NCBI GenBank assembly: GCA_934098515.1
Contig: CAKOOK010000002.1
Location: 41,322-105,321 of the forward strand
DNA length: 64,000 nt
DNA from: an uncultured Bacilli bacterium
Lineage (GTDB): Bacteria; Bacillota_I; Bacilli_A; RF39; UBA660
Direction of reading: 5' to 3'
Positions 52,758-61,053 of the stretch are shown here, in pieces. The translations under genes were made by a program, and so were the position numbers. Each line of letters opens with the position of its first letter. The first letter of the stretch is position 1. The notes under the pieces are model-generated. The model saw only the letters and a program-made list of their open reading frames with translations. It made no database searches and was not told the DNA's origin.

Positions 52758-54884
52758 ATGAAAGAAGAAATTATTAACTATTTAAGCAAAATGCATGATG
52801 CTCAGACACTTATCCAAATAAACGATGCCCTAAATTTACACAGTGCAATTGAACTAAAAGATTTACAAAAAACTTTAGATACCCTTATCGAAGAAAACAA
52901 AGTTTACAAAACTAAAAAAGAAAAATACTTACTTTTAGAAAATTGTGAATATTTAAAATGTGGAAAACTAAGCATTAATAAAGCAGGAAATGGCTTTCTT
53001 CTTTTAGATGGTGACGATTTATACATCGATTACAAAAACCTTAATGATGCTGTAAATGGAGATGAAGTCTTAGCTGAACTAATCAAATACAAAGGAAAAA
53101 CTGAAGGACGTATAATCAAAATCTTAAAAAGAAACACCAAAAACATGATTGGTGAATATAGTATAAGAAAAAACAAACCAGTACTAATCCTAGACGACGA
53201 AAAGTGCAAACTTCTAATAGACCTAGATCCAAACACTACCAAAGATTGCGTATTAGGTACAAAAGCCCTAGTAAACCTAGAAAAAGAACTAGCACCAAAC
53301 CACTATATAGGTAAAGTTGTAAAAATAATAGGTCATAAAGACGACCCAGGCGTTGACATCAAAACTATAGCTTACAAATATGGCATCTTTGAAGAATTTT
53401 CTAAAGAATCTCACAAGCAAACAGAAGAACTACCTATTATGGTTGAAGAAAAAGAACTAGCTGGGAGAAAAGACCTAACAAATGAAGTGATCTTTACAAT
53501 TGATGGAGATGACACCAAAGATATAGACGATGCTGTAAGTATCAGCACAGAAAACAACCTTTACACACTAGGCGTTCACATAGCCGACGTAAGCCACTAT
53601 GTTACAAAAGATAGCCCACTAGATAAAGATGCCTTCACAAGAGGAACAAGTTCTTACTTAGCCTACAGTGTTATCCCGATGCTACCTCATAAACTATCAA
53701 ACGGAATTTGCTCACTAAACGAAGGCGTAGTAAGATTAACAATCTCTTGCGTCATGCAAATAAATGCTAAAGGAGACGTTGTAAACTATGACATCTTCCC
53801 AAGCTACATCAAGTCATGTAAAAAAATGACCTATAAAAAAGTTAACGATATCCTTATGAGAGATACCTATGACGAAGAATATGCGCCATACGTTTCAAGA
53901 CTAAAACTAATGAACGAACTAGCGCACATCTTAAGAAAAAATAAAGAACGTAGAGGCTACATCGATTTCTCAATTGAAGAGCCAAAGATAATCTGTGACA
54001 AAAATGGCAAATGTATTGACGTAGTAACATATGATAGAGAAGACGGAGAAAAATTAATCGAAGACTTCATGATTGCTGCCAACGAAACAGTTGCATCACA
54101 CCTTTACAATATGGACTTACCATCAATATACCGTGTTCATGGCACTCCTAAAGCCGAAAAAATCGACTCATTTATTAACCTCGTATCATTAAGCGGTTAT
54201 AAACTAACTGGCAACTTCAAAAATTTTACCCCTACATCAATGCAAAAAATCCTAGCCCAGTTAGAAAATGTACCAAACCATCAAATATTTGCTTCACTAC
54301 TACTTAGATGTATGCAAAAAGCTGTATATTCATCAGAAAACATCGGCCACTTTGGCCTAGGAAGTAAATGCTACACTCACTTTACAAGTCCAATAAGAAG
54401 ATATCCAGACCTTTTACTTCATAGATTGCTTCATACTTATTTATTTGAAAACAAAATGGACATCCAAACAATAAATTATTACGAAAACTGTTTGCCAGGC
54501 ATGGCTGAAAACTGTAGTCAAAGAGAACAAGCCGCAGTAGACGCAGAACGTGAAGTAGATGACATGAAAATGGCTGAATACATGGAAGAACACATTGGTG
54601 AAATCTATGAAGGATACATTAGTGGAGTAACTAACTTTGGTTTCTTTGTCGAACTCCCAAACATGATTGAAGGCTTAGTTCACATAAACACCCTTGAAGG
54701 AGACTATTACAACTACCTACCAGAACTAATGGCTCTTATTGGTGAACGACACAAAAAAATATATAGACTTGGAAACAAAGTAAGAGTTAAAGTAGTAGGT
54801 GCAAGCAAAGAAAGCAAAACAATTGACTTTATATTACTGGAGGATGATCAAAATGGAAATCAAAAACCGCAAAGCGAGATTTAA
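52758..54884 (+). CDS. rnr: Ribonuclease R
   Basis: 708 residues. N-terminal winged helix, cold-shock domains, RNB catalytic domain with TIDGDDTKDIDDAVSI and the Asp cluster, LPSIYRVHGTP and GLGSKCYTHFTSPIRRYPDLLLHR, then a C-terminal S1 domain (GEIYEGYISGVTNFGFFVEL). Degrades structured RNA, and works with tmRNA-SmpB on stalled messages. smpB overlaps its 3' end. Confidence 0.96.
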   Translation: MKEEIINYLSKMHDAQTLIQINDALNLHSAIELKDLQKTLDTLIEENKVYKTKKEKYLLLENCEYLKCGKLSINKAGNGFLLLDGDDLYIDYKNLNDAVNGDEVLAELIKYKGKTEGRIIKILKRNTKNMIGEYSIRKNKPVLILDDEKCKLLIDLDPNTTKDCVLGTKALVNLEKELAPNHYIGKVVKIIGHKDDPGVDIKTIAYKYGIFEEFSKESHKQTEELPIMVEEKELAGRKDLTNEVIFTIDGDDTKDIDDAVSISTENNLYTLGVHIADVSHYVTKDSPLDKDAFTRGTSSYLAYSVIPMLPHKLSNGICSLNEGVVRLTISCVMQINAKGDVVNYDIFPSYIKSCKKMTYKKVNDILMRDTYDEEYAPYVSRLKLMNELAHILRKNKERRGYIDFSIEEPKIICDKNGKCIDVVTYDREDGEKLIEDFMIAANETVASHLYNMDLPSIYRVHGTPKAEKIDSFINLVSLSGYKLTGNFKNFTPTSMQKILAQLENVPNHQIFASLLLRCMQKAVYSSENIGHFGLGSKCYTHFTSPIRRYPDLLLHRLLHTYLFENKMDIQTINYYENCLPGMAENCSQREQAAVDAEREVDDMKMAEYMEEHIGEIYEGYISGVTNFGFFVELPNMIEGLVHINTLEGDYYNYLPELMALIGERHKKIYRLGNKVRVKVVGASKESKTIDFILLEDDQNGNQKPQSEI

Positions 54885-55278
54885 CTACTTTATACTAAAA
54901 GAAATTGAATGCGGAATAGTTTTAACTGGTACTGAAATCAAATCCCTAAGAAAAGGCAGTGCCGACATAAAAGATTGCTACGCCAAAATCAAAAACGATG
55001 AAGCATTCTTAATAAATATGTATATTGCTAAATATGATGAAGGAAACCGATTCAATCATGATGAAAGAAGAACAAGAAAACTATTACTTCATAAAAATGA
55101 AATCAAAAGACTTAAAGAAGAAACTCAAAAACAAGGTTACACCTTAATACCTCTTGAAGTCTATATGAAAAACAACCATGCCAAAGTATTGCTGGGTATC
55201 TGTCAAGGTAAACACAACTATGACAAAAGGCAAACAATTAAAGAACGAGATTTACAAAGAGAGGTTAGAAATGCGTAA
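54853..55278 (+). CDS. smpB: SsrA-binding protein SmpB
   Basis: 141 residues. IKNRKARFNYFILKEIECGIVL, GTEIKSLRKG, KDCYAKI and the end GKHNYDKRQTIKERD. Binds tmRNA (38477) and places it in stalled ribosomes. The ATG at 54853 gives GGAGG nine bases of spacing; the ATG at 54844 lies too close. The C-terminal tail is a little short. Overlaps rnr at the front and the amidase at the back. Confidence 0.95.
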   Translation: MEIKNRKARFNYFILKEIECGIVLTGTEIKSLRKGSADIKDCYAKIKNDEAFLINMYIAKYDEGNRFNHDERRTRKLLLHKNEIKRLKEETQKQGYTLIPLEVYMKNNHAKVLLGICQGKHNYDKRQTIKERDLQREVRNA

Positions 55279-57055
55279 AAAGATTTTTATCCTTTTTTTA
55301 ATATTAATTCCATTTAATGTTTTTGCCTTAACAAAAGCTCCAATCAATATTACAAACGAAACAGTAACATCCTTAAGCAAAGCCTTAAATGAAGAAATTA
55401 TCACCAGCGAAGAGCTTATAAACATTTATTTAGAAAGAATAAACGAGTATAATGCTCAATATGACGCTTTAATAACAATAAATGAAAACGCTATAAACGA
55501 AGCTAAAGAACTAGATGAAGAAAGACAAAATGGTAATATTAAATCAACTATTCATGGTATTCCAATCATTGTAAAAGATAATATTGACGTACTAGGAACG
55601 GCAACAACTGCCGGTTCAAAAGCATTAAGCGACAACTACCCAAATGAAGATGCACTTATTATCCAGAAATTAAAAGATGCTGGTGCTATAATAATCGCAA
55701 AAGCAAACATGAGCAAATTTGCCTTTTATGCAAGTTCATCATCAAGTGATTACGGCACAGTAAAAAATGCCTATAATCTAGCATATTCATCATATGGTTC
55801 AAGCGGTGGCTCAGCAGTAAGCGTTGCTCTTAACTTTGCCCCAATTGCTATTGGAACCGACACAAACGCATCAGTAAGACTCCCAGCTCAAGCAGCAAGC
55901 CTTATCGGTTATCGTCCAACAATAGGTCTTATCAGTAGAACAGGCATTATACCATATGATCCAGAAAGAGATACACCGGGCATAATCGGAAAAACAATTG
56001 AAGATATTATAACCATAACTAACATTATTAAGGGGAAAGACGAAAAAGATAACAAAACGTATGATTCTGAAAATTTAAAAATCACGGATATAGAACCGCA
56101 AAACATAACCCTTGGAATATCAGAAACCTTCCTAAACGGTAGTAACGACAATATTCTTCCTGAAAACAAAGAAATAAATGGAGAAGTCAAGATACTTTTA
56201 ACAAATGCTCTAGACAAAATAAAAGACTCTGGAATTACCATCAAAGTAATTGACAACTACTACACAACTGATATAGATAATGACGTCGCCAAGTCTTATA
56301 GTGGCTACCAATTCTGCGATAAATTTAACGAATACATTTTAAATCATCAAGGAAGCATAAAAACATTTGAAGAACTAGCAGCACTTACTCCTGGACTAGA
56401 AAGTTATGCAGAAGACTGTAATTCTAAAATGAACCAATCATACAAAGATGAATTAAAAGAAAATTATAAAGATTATATAGATGGCATCATGGAAGAAAAC
56501 AATCTAGACGCTATCATCTATACTTCAAGTAAAAATAAAATTCTGGAATTAGGAACAACTGGGATAATCAATCTATCTGCTCATGCCGCTTCAACAATAA
56601 ACTATCCTGCCATAACAATTCCAATTGGGTTTGATAGTGACAATCTTCCATACTCTCTTGAAATAATGACTAAAACCCAAAATGATTCATTACTCTTATC
56701 AATTGCTAACAAAATAACTTCACTAAATTTATATGAATCAAAAAATCCGCTCCCATCATTATACGAAGTAGACGAAGAAGTAACAAAACTAATTCAAAAA
56801 TACACAAAAAGATACAATCAAAAAACTACTTTCCTAAATAAAAAATGGTTTAATAAAGTAAAAAAGTATTTCAAAAACTATCAAAATATAGAAAATCCAA
56901 GAAAAGAAGCAAAATCGCTTAATCAAAATTATTATGTATCAATTATCTTAATAGCAATAATTCAGTGTATAATTGCAATAACAATTTTAGCCATCTTACT
57001 ACTAGTAAGAAAACACTTAAAAATTCAAAAAAAACGAAGAAAACGCCGAAAATAG
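55271..57055 (+). CDS. Secreted, C-terminally membrane-anchored amidase-signature protein
   Basis: 594 residues. Signal peptide MRKKIFILFLILIPFNVFA, then an amidase-signature domain: Lys in GIPIIVKDNID (about 102), YGSSGGSAVSVA (cis-Ser about 177) and nucleophile Ser in GTDTNASVRLPA (about 201). The usual GGSIR motif reads NASVR, but the Ser is kept. A C-terminal helix (about 558-580) and Arg/Lys-rich tail anchor it to the membrane. Substrate unknown; GatA is excluded by the signal peptide and the lack of gatC/gatB. Overlaps smpB by eight bases. Confidence 0.82.
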   Translation: MRKKIFILFLILIPFNVFALTKAPINITNETVTSLSKALNEEIITSEELINIYLERINEYNAQYDALITINENAINEAKELDEERQNGNIKSTIHGIPIIVKDNIDVLGTATTAGSKALSDNYPNEDALIIQKLKDAGAIIIAKANMSKFAFYASSSSSDYGTVKNAYNLAYSSYGSSGGSAVSVALNFAPIAIGTDTNASVRLPAQAASLIGYRPTIGLISRTGIIPYDPERDTPGIIGKTIEDIITITNIIKGKDEKDNKTYDSENLKITDIEPQNITLGISETFLNGSNDNILPENKEINGEVKILLTNALDKIKDSGITIKVIDNYYTTDIDNDVAKSYSGYQFCDKFNEYILNHQGSIKTFEELAALTPGLESYAEDCNSKMNQSYKDELKENYKDYIDGIMEENNLDAIIYTSSKNKILELGTTGIINLSAHAASTINYPAITIPIGFDSDNLPYSLEIMTKTQNDSLLLSIANKITSLNLYESKNPLPSLYEVDEEVTKLIQKYTKRYNQKTTFLNKKWFNKVKKYFKNYQNIENPRKEAKSLNQNYYVSIILIAIIQCIIAITILAILLLVRKHLKIQKKRRKRRK

Positions 57056-57078
57056 GGAACCCGTTTTCTTTTTTTGTA
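57037..57078 (+). terminator. Terminator after the amidase gene
   Basis: AAGAAAACG pairs with CGTTTTCTT around a 16-base loop, then a T-run. Confidence 0.6.
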
Positions 57079-57118
57079 GTATAATAAAATTGTCGGGCAA
57101 ATAGCACGGAGGAAATGT

Positions 57119-57835
57119 ATGATAAAATTTATAATAGTTGAAGATGAAAAGAAATATCAAGATATTTACAAAAATATTATTGATAAAATTATGTTTAAAA
57201 ATGATAACAACTATGAAATACAAACCTATGAAAGATATACGCCCAAGCTCAAATCTGTTATAAAAGATCCTACTGACATTAAAATTTATATTATGGATAT
57301 CGAAATTCAAGGAGATAAATCAGGCCTAGATATTGGTAGAGAGGTAAGAAAAGACGATTGGGATAGTGAAATATTATTCATTACTAACCATGATAAAATG
57401 TATGATACTGTATATGAAAGTTTATTTAAAGTATTCTGTTTTATAAGGAAATTCCACAACCTAGAAAATACATTAACAAAAAAATTATCTTTAATCGTAA
57501 ACCGTAAATTTGATAATCGCAAATTTTTCTATACAAGTGGTCAATCAGACCTACAAATATTTGAAAAAGATATAATTTATATTTATAGAGAAACAACATC
57601 AAGAAAACTCATTATAAAAACTACCAGGGGCGAATATGCTATAAACATGACTTTACAAGATGCTTTAACCAAACTAGATGATAGATTTAGACAAGTCCAT
57701 AGAGCTTGTATTGTAAACAATGACTATGTTCAAGAATACAATTGGAGTCAAGGATATTTTACTCTATCAACTGGAGAAAAAGTAGATATGTGTTCTAAAA
57801 ACTTTAGAAAAAGCAAAGGCGAAACAAATGAATAA
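57119..57835 (+). CDS. agrA: AgrA-like LytTR response regulator
   Basis: 238 residues. Receiver domain with acidic VEDE and phospho-acceptor Asp60 (IYIMDIEI), then a LytTR DNA-binding domain (about 140-235: IYIYRETTSRKLIIKTTRGEY, RFRQVHRACIVNNDYV). Same build as S. aureus AgrA. CGGAGG precedes the ATG; the TATAAT at 57080-57085 may be its -10. Overlaps agrC by eight bases. Confidence 0.88.
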   Translation: MIKFIIVEDEKKYQDIYKNIIDKIMFKNDNNYEIQTYERYTPKLKSVIKDPTDIKIYIMDIEIQGDKSGLDIGREVRKDDWDSEILFITNHDKMYDTVYESLFKVFCFIRKFHNLENTLTKKLSLIVNRKFDNRKFFYTSGQSDLQIFEKDIIYIYRETTSRKLIIKTTRGEYAINMTLQDALTKLDDRFRQVHRACIVNNDYVQEYNWSQGYFTLSTGEKVDMCSKNFRKSKGETNE

Positions 57836-59108
57836 TATATTAAGCTATCACTTTTTTACGTTATATTTATCTGCAGTCTTACTAACAGTTGTATATATCA
57901 CTGCTTATAAAAGTTTCTCAAATAACAAAATAAAAATCAACCTTAATAACGCAATCTTAATTTTAATAACCGCATTTATAATATCAATTAATAATCTGTA
58001 CAATCCAATTCTTGCTATAAACGCATTAATAAGTGCAATTACTTATATGATAATGTATAAGTTAATAATCAAAGAATCTTGGAAAAAAACATTCTGTAAA
58101 ACTTGTTTAATGACTTTAGTATCATTTGTGCTAGACCCAGTCTTATCCATAATAATATCGTTTGTTTGTGAAAATATTCAAGAACTCAACGTGAATACAA
58201 TACCAAAATTTCTTATCACTTGCATCTTTTCATATACATACTTCAAAATTTTCAAATCTGAAAAAAACAGAAAAAGATTTAACTCTTTACTAGAATTAAT
58301 GGAAGCTAATAAAAAAATATTAATATATTTTACAATATTAGTGCTAGTTGCTCATGCCTATAATGTAATGATGGTATATAACTACGTCGACTACAAATAT
58401 TATACAGCATTACTTATTCTTATTATATTTATTTCTTATTTTTCATATATCTTTATTCACGAAATATTCGATAATACGTCTTTAACATTAAAGAATAAAT
58501 ATTTAAATGATAACTTACGTAACTACCAAAAAACTGCAGACAACTACAGAACTTTAAAACACAATCTAAAAAATGACTTGTTTATTATTGCTCGTTCAAA
58601 AGACAAAGAAAAAGCAATTAGAAGAACGTATGAAAAATATAATCAAGATGAAGAGTGGGTAAATAACATCAGTTCCATTCCATCTGGACTTCAAGGTATT
58701 ATCTTTTTAAAAATGCAATTTGCAGAAAACAATAAAGTCAAATTTTACATGGACAACAAAATAGATTTTGAAAAATTAGATGAAAGTACCGCTCTTTACC
58801 TAGATGCTTGTGAAGTAATAGCTATATGTTTAGATAACGCCATTGAGGCAAGCGTAGATACTGAAGAAAAATTAATATGCATGGGACTATACAATGATGA
58901 TGACTGTTATACCATTGACATCACCAACTCATTTAACAACTTTGTAGACGTTGATAAACTAGGTGAGAAGAATTATAGTACGAAAAATAGAAATAGTGGC
59001 ATAGGTCTAAATTATATTGCAAATCTAAACAAAGATATAAAAATAAAAAGAATTATATCTGACACAAATTTTAAAACTATTATAACGATTAAAAAAGTCA
59101 TCAATTAA
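57828..59108 (+). CDS. agrC: AgrC-like sensor histidine kinase
   Basis: 426 residues. Six to seven membrane helices in the first ~215 residues, the phospho-acceptor His at about 245 in YRTLKHNLKNDL (HPK10 type), and a GHKL ATPase domain with AICLDNAIEAS and NSGIGLNYIANLN. As in other agr systems it would sense a cyclic peptide made by AgrB and AgrD, which are encoded convergently next to it. Confidence 0.88.
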   Translation: MNNILSYHFFTLYLSAVLLTVVYITAYKSFSNNKIKINLNNAILILITAFIISINNLYNPILAINALISAITYMIMYKLIIKESWKKTFCKTCLMTLVSFVLDPVLSIIISFVCENIQELNVNTIPKFLITCIFSYTYFKIFKSEKNRKRFNSLLELMEANKKILIYFTILVLVAHAYNVMMVYNYVDYKYYTALLILIIFISYFSYIFIHEIFDNTSLTLKNKYLNDNLRNYQKTADNYRTLKHNLKNDLFIIARSKDKEKAIRRTYEKYNQDEEWVNNISSIPSGLQGIIFLKMQFAENNKVKFYMDNKIDFEKLDESTALYLDACEVIAICLDNAIEASVDTEEKLICMGLYNDDDCYTIDITNSFNNFVDVDKLGEKNYSTKNRNSGIGLNYIANLNKDIKIKRIISDTNFKTIITIKKVIN

Positions 59109-59119
59109 GATGACTTTTT
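59092..59119 (+). terminator. Terminator after agrC
   Basis: AAAAAGTCATC pairs with GATGACTTTTT around AATTAA; overlaps the agrC stop. Confidence 0.78.
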
Positions 59120-59180
59120 CGTGTGTGTGTTAAGTACCCTTTCTATCTATATTTTTTTGGTACATCTAAATTATTACAAA

Positions 59181-59285
59181 TTACTTAATTAATGATTTAG
59201 GACATTCTGGCTCATCAGTGATAACAGCAATACAGAATGTTGAACTAATATGACTAGCAATAAATTTTAAAAAACTACCTAACAT
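59181..59285 (-). CDS. agrD: AgrD-like cyclic autoinducer peptide precursor
   Basis: 34 residues. Amphipathic N-terminus (MLGSFLKFIASHISS), a peptide core beginning at Cys18 (CIAVIT) and an acidic C-terminal recognition part DEPECPKSLIK, matching the DEVEVPKEL part of S. aureus AgrD. Cleavage before Asp would leave a ring of Cys plus 4 or 5 residues. AAAGGAGG lies five bases before the ATG. 28 bp after agrB on the same strand. A second Cys in the recognition part is uncommon. Confidence 0.87.
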   Translation of the reverse strand: MLGSFLKFIASHISSTFCIAVITDEPECPKSLIK

Positions 59286-59313
59286 AACTGCCTCCTTTCT
59301 TCCTACATAAAAT

Positions 59314-59913
59314 CTATTCATTAAGATTATAGGCTTTATAATTATTAAACTCTTGATGCGTAATCTTATATATTAAAGGATTAATTAATAAACTTTGATA
59401 AAGTAAAGACGCTATCATTAAATTACCAATAAGATTAGAATGTTTAAAAGAGTAACAGCAATACACAAGTGTAATAATTAAACTAACAACTTTAAACAAT
59501 AATCTTCTTTTCTTATTTACTATTGGTCTTTTCTTAGTGTCCGCAGGAGAATAGAGTGCAAATACTAATATTGAAAAAGTTAATAATATAATTTTAGTAA
59601 TTTCATTTATTGTAATAATACTGAATATATATGGAATTAAGATAAAGGAAAGAATAGACACCACCCAGCACTCTTTAGTTGTATTAGCATGCCAACCAAA
59701 GCTCACACTTCTTAACGGGGTATATAGTATTACAAACCACATATATTCTTTAAACAAACCAAGTAGACAAGCAATTAATGTAATAACTAAAATCTTAGTA
59801 AAAGTTAAATATATGCCTTCCAGTGCATATCTCATAACCTCAACATCTTCATCTGAGTATTCCTTATTTCTTCTTGCTATATTAACAACACCTACAATAA
59901 ATTTTTCTTTCAC
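59314..59913 (-). CDS. agrB: AgrB-like accessory gene regulator protease
   Basis: 199 residues. Membrane endopeptidase that cuts AgrD and forms its thiolactone. Catalytic His75 and Cys82 in SFGWHANTTKEC keep the seven-residue distance of S. aureus AgrB (His77, Cys84); LRSVSFGWHA and YSPADTKKRPI are family motifs. Several membrane helices. Start codon is GTG at 59913 after GGAAG. agrBD converge with agrAC, unlike the single agrBDCA operon of staphylococci. Confidence 0.92.
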   Translation of the reverse strand: MKEKFIVGVVNIARRNKEYSDEDVEVMRYALEGIYLTFTKILVITLIACLLGLFKEYMWFVILYTPLRSVSFGWHANTTKECWVVSILSFILIPYIFSIITINEITKIILLTFSILVFALYSPADTKKRPIVNKKRRLLFKVVSLIITLVYCCYSFKHSNLIGNLMIASLLYQSLLINPLIYKITHQEFNNYKAYNLNE

Positions 59914-60207
59914 TTCTTCACTTCCGTCTTCATCATAACAAAATAAAATAACGAATTTTAACAGTTGGACTCAAAAGGCTAAAAAATTGTTCAAAATATA
60001 AAAATTATAATTTAAAAAATATCAAAATATTTAATTAATACCCAAAAAAACACATTTTAAACAATTTATAAAAGTCTAGAATTATAATTTGTTAAAATAT
60101 ACATGTCATGCAAAAGATGCCGGAAAAAGCTTCCTAGCAATCTTTAAGTGATAATCTTGTGCACAAAGAAGGGAAGTAAAAATATGTTCAGAAGGAAGGT
60201 GTTTAGC
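59914..60207. other. agrB-csp divergent intergenic region
   Basis: 294 bp, AT-rich. On the minus strand a TATGAT -10 (59932-59937) precedes agrB with a poor -35, as in activator-dependent promoters; TAACAGTTGG (59959-59968) next to it resembles one half of the AgrA direct repeat ACAGTTAAG. On the plus side the csp leader (from about 60100) contains a GC-richer stretch GCCGGAAAAAGCTTCC. No gene seen. Confidence 0.45.
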
Positions 60208-60426
60208 GTGAGAGGTACCGTAAAATGGTTTAATAACGAAAAGGGATATGGCTTTATCGAATGCGGAGACTTAGAAGATATATTTGTTCATTATTCTGCG
60301 ATACTTAAAGATGGCTATAAAACATTAAATGAAGGCGACATTGTTGATTTTAAACTTATTGAAACAGCAAAAGGACTACAAGCAAACGAAGTGTCTACTG
60401 TCACTTTAACTACTACAATTTTGTAG
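60208..60426 (+). CDS. Cold-shock domain protein
   Basis: 72 residues from the GTG at 60208: VRGTVKWFNNEKGYGFIECG with RNP1 (KGYGFIE) and RNP2 (DIFVHYSAI). The GTG is chosen because AAGGAAGGTG lies six bases before it and Csp proteins start two or three residues before GTVKWF. An in-frame ATG at 60184 would add eight residues. RNA chaperone; the long leader may be temperature-responsive as in other csp genes. Ends at a terminator. Confidence 0.92.
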   Translation: MRGTVKWFNNEKGYGFIECGDLEDIFVHYSAILKDGYKTLNEGDIVDFKLIETAKGLQANEVSTVTLTTTIL

Positions 60427-60441
60427 TCTTTTCTTTTTTTT
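60412..60441 (+). terminator. Terminator after the cold-shock gene
   Basis: ACTAC pairs with GTAGT around AATTTT, then a T-rich run. Confidence 0.6.
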
Positions 60442-60443
60442 TA

Positions 60444-60452
60444 TGGTATAAT
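60444..60452 (+). promoter_or_regulatory. Extended -10 promoter of hpf
   Basis: TGGTATAAT, 18 bp before the hpf start, no clear -35. Confidence 0.45.
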
Positions 60453-60470
60453 CTCATTAGGAGGATGAAT

Positions 60471-61001
60471 ATGGAATATTTAATTCGTGGAGAAAAAATT
60501 AAAGTAACTGATTCAATCAAAAATTATATTGAGGAAAAGCTAGGAAGACTAAACAAATATTTTGACGCACCAGATAGCATTAAAGCAACCGCTTTAATAA
60601 AAGTAAAGGATAACGAAGAGATTATCGAAGTCACCATTCCTACAACTAAATTTACACTTCGTGCTGAGGAAAAAAACAAAGACTTATATGCAGCAATTGA
60701 CCTAGTAACTGATAAACTAGAAAGACAAATAAGAAAAAATAAAACTAGATTAAAAGCAAAATATAAAAAAGAAGTAGTACCTGACTTCATCTTTGATTTT
60801 GAGGTAACAGAAGAGGAAAATGAAGATAAAATAGTAAAAAGAAAAAAAATTGACGTAAAACCAATGGATGAAGAAGAAGCAATCCTTCAAATGGAACTTC
60901 TAGGACACGACTTTTACGTGTTTAATAACATAGATGAAGAGTGCATTTCTGTTCTTTATAGAAGAAAAGATGGCAACTATGGTATAATTAATACAAAATA
61001 G
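60471..61001 (+). CDS. hpf: Long-form ribosome hibernation promoting factor
   Basis: 176 residues. N-terminal S30AE domain (IRGEKIKVTDSIKNYIEEKLGRL, about 5-27) and a C-terminal dimerisation domain (RKKIDVKPMDEEEAILQMELLGHDFYVF). Forms 100S ribosome dimers in resting cells. AGGAGG gives better spacing to the ATG at 60471 than to the one at 60465. hpf-secA adjacency is as in Bacillus. Confidence 0.95.
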   Translation: MEYLIRGEKIKVTDSIKNYIEEKLGRLNKYFDAPDSIKATALIKVKDNEEIIEVTIPTTKFTLRAEEKNKDLYAAIDLVTDKLERQIRKNKTRLKAKYKKEVVPDFIFDFEVTEEENEDKIVKRKKIDVKPMDEEEAILQMELLGHDFYVFNNIDEECISVLYRRKDGNYGIINTK

Positions 61002-61024
61002 GATGTAAAAGTCCTTTTTTTTTG
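60996..61024 (+). terminator. Terminator after hpf
   Basis: AGGA pairs with TCCT around TGTAAAAG, followed by eight T. Short stem, so weak. Confidence 0.5.
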
Positions 61025-61031
61025 ATATAAT
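61023..61031 (+). promoter_or_regulatory. Extended -10 promoter of secA
   Basis: TGATATAAT, 22 bp before the secA ATG. Confidence 0.5.
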
Positions 61032-61053
61032 AATCACTTGAGAGGGTGATATT

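Noticed and set aside
59120..59180. Terminator after agrD
   Set aside because: GTACC and GGTAC are inverted, but the loop is about 20 bases and no T-run follows on the minus strand.
60095..60183. Cyclic-di-GMP or other known riboswitch in the csp leader
   Set aside because: GCCGGAAAAAGCTTCC suggests some structure, but the conserved GEMM or other class sequences are absent.
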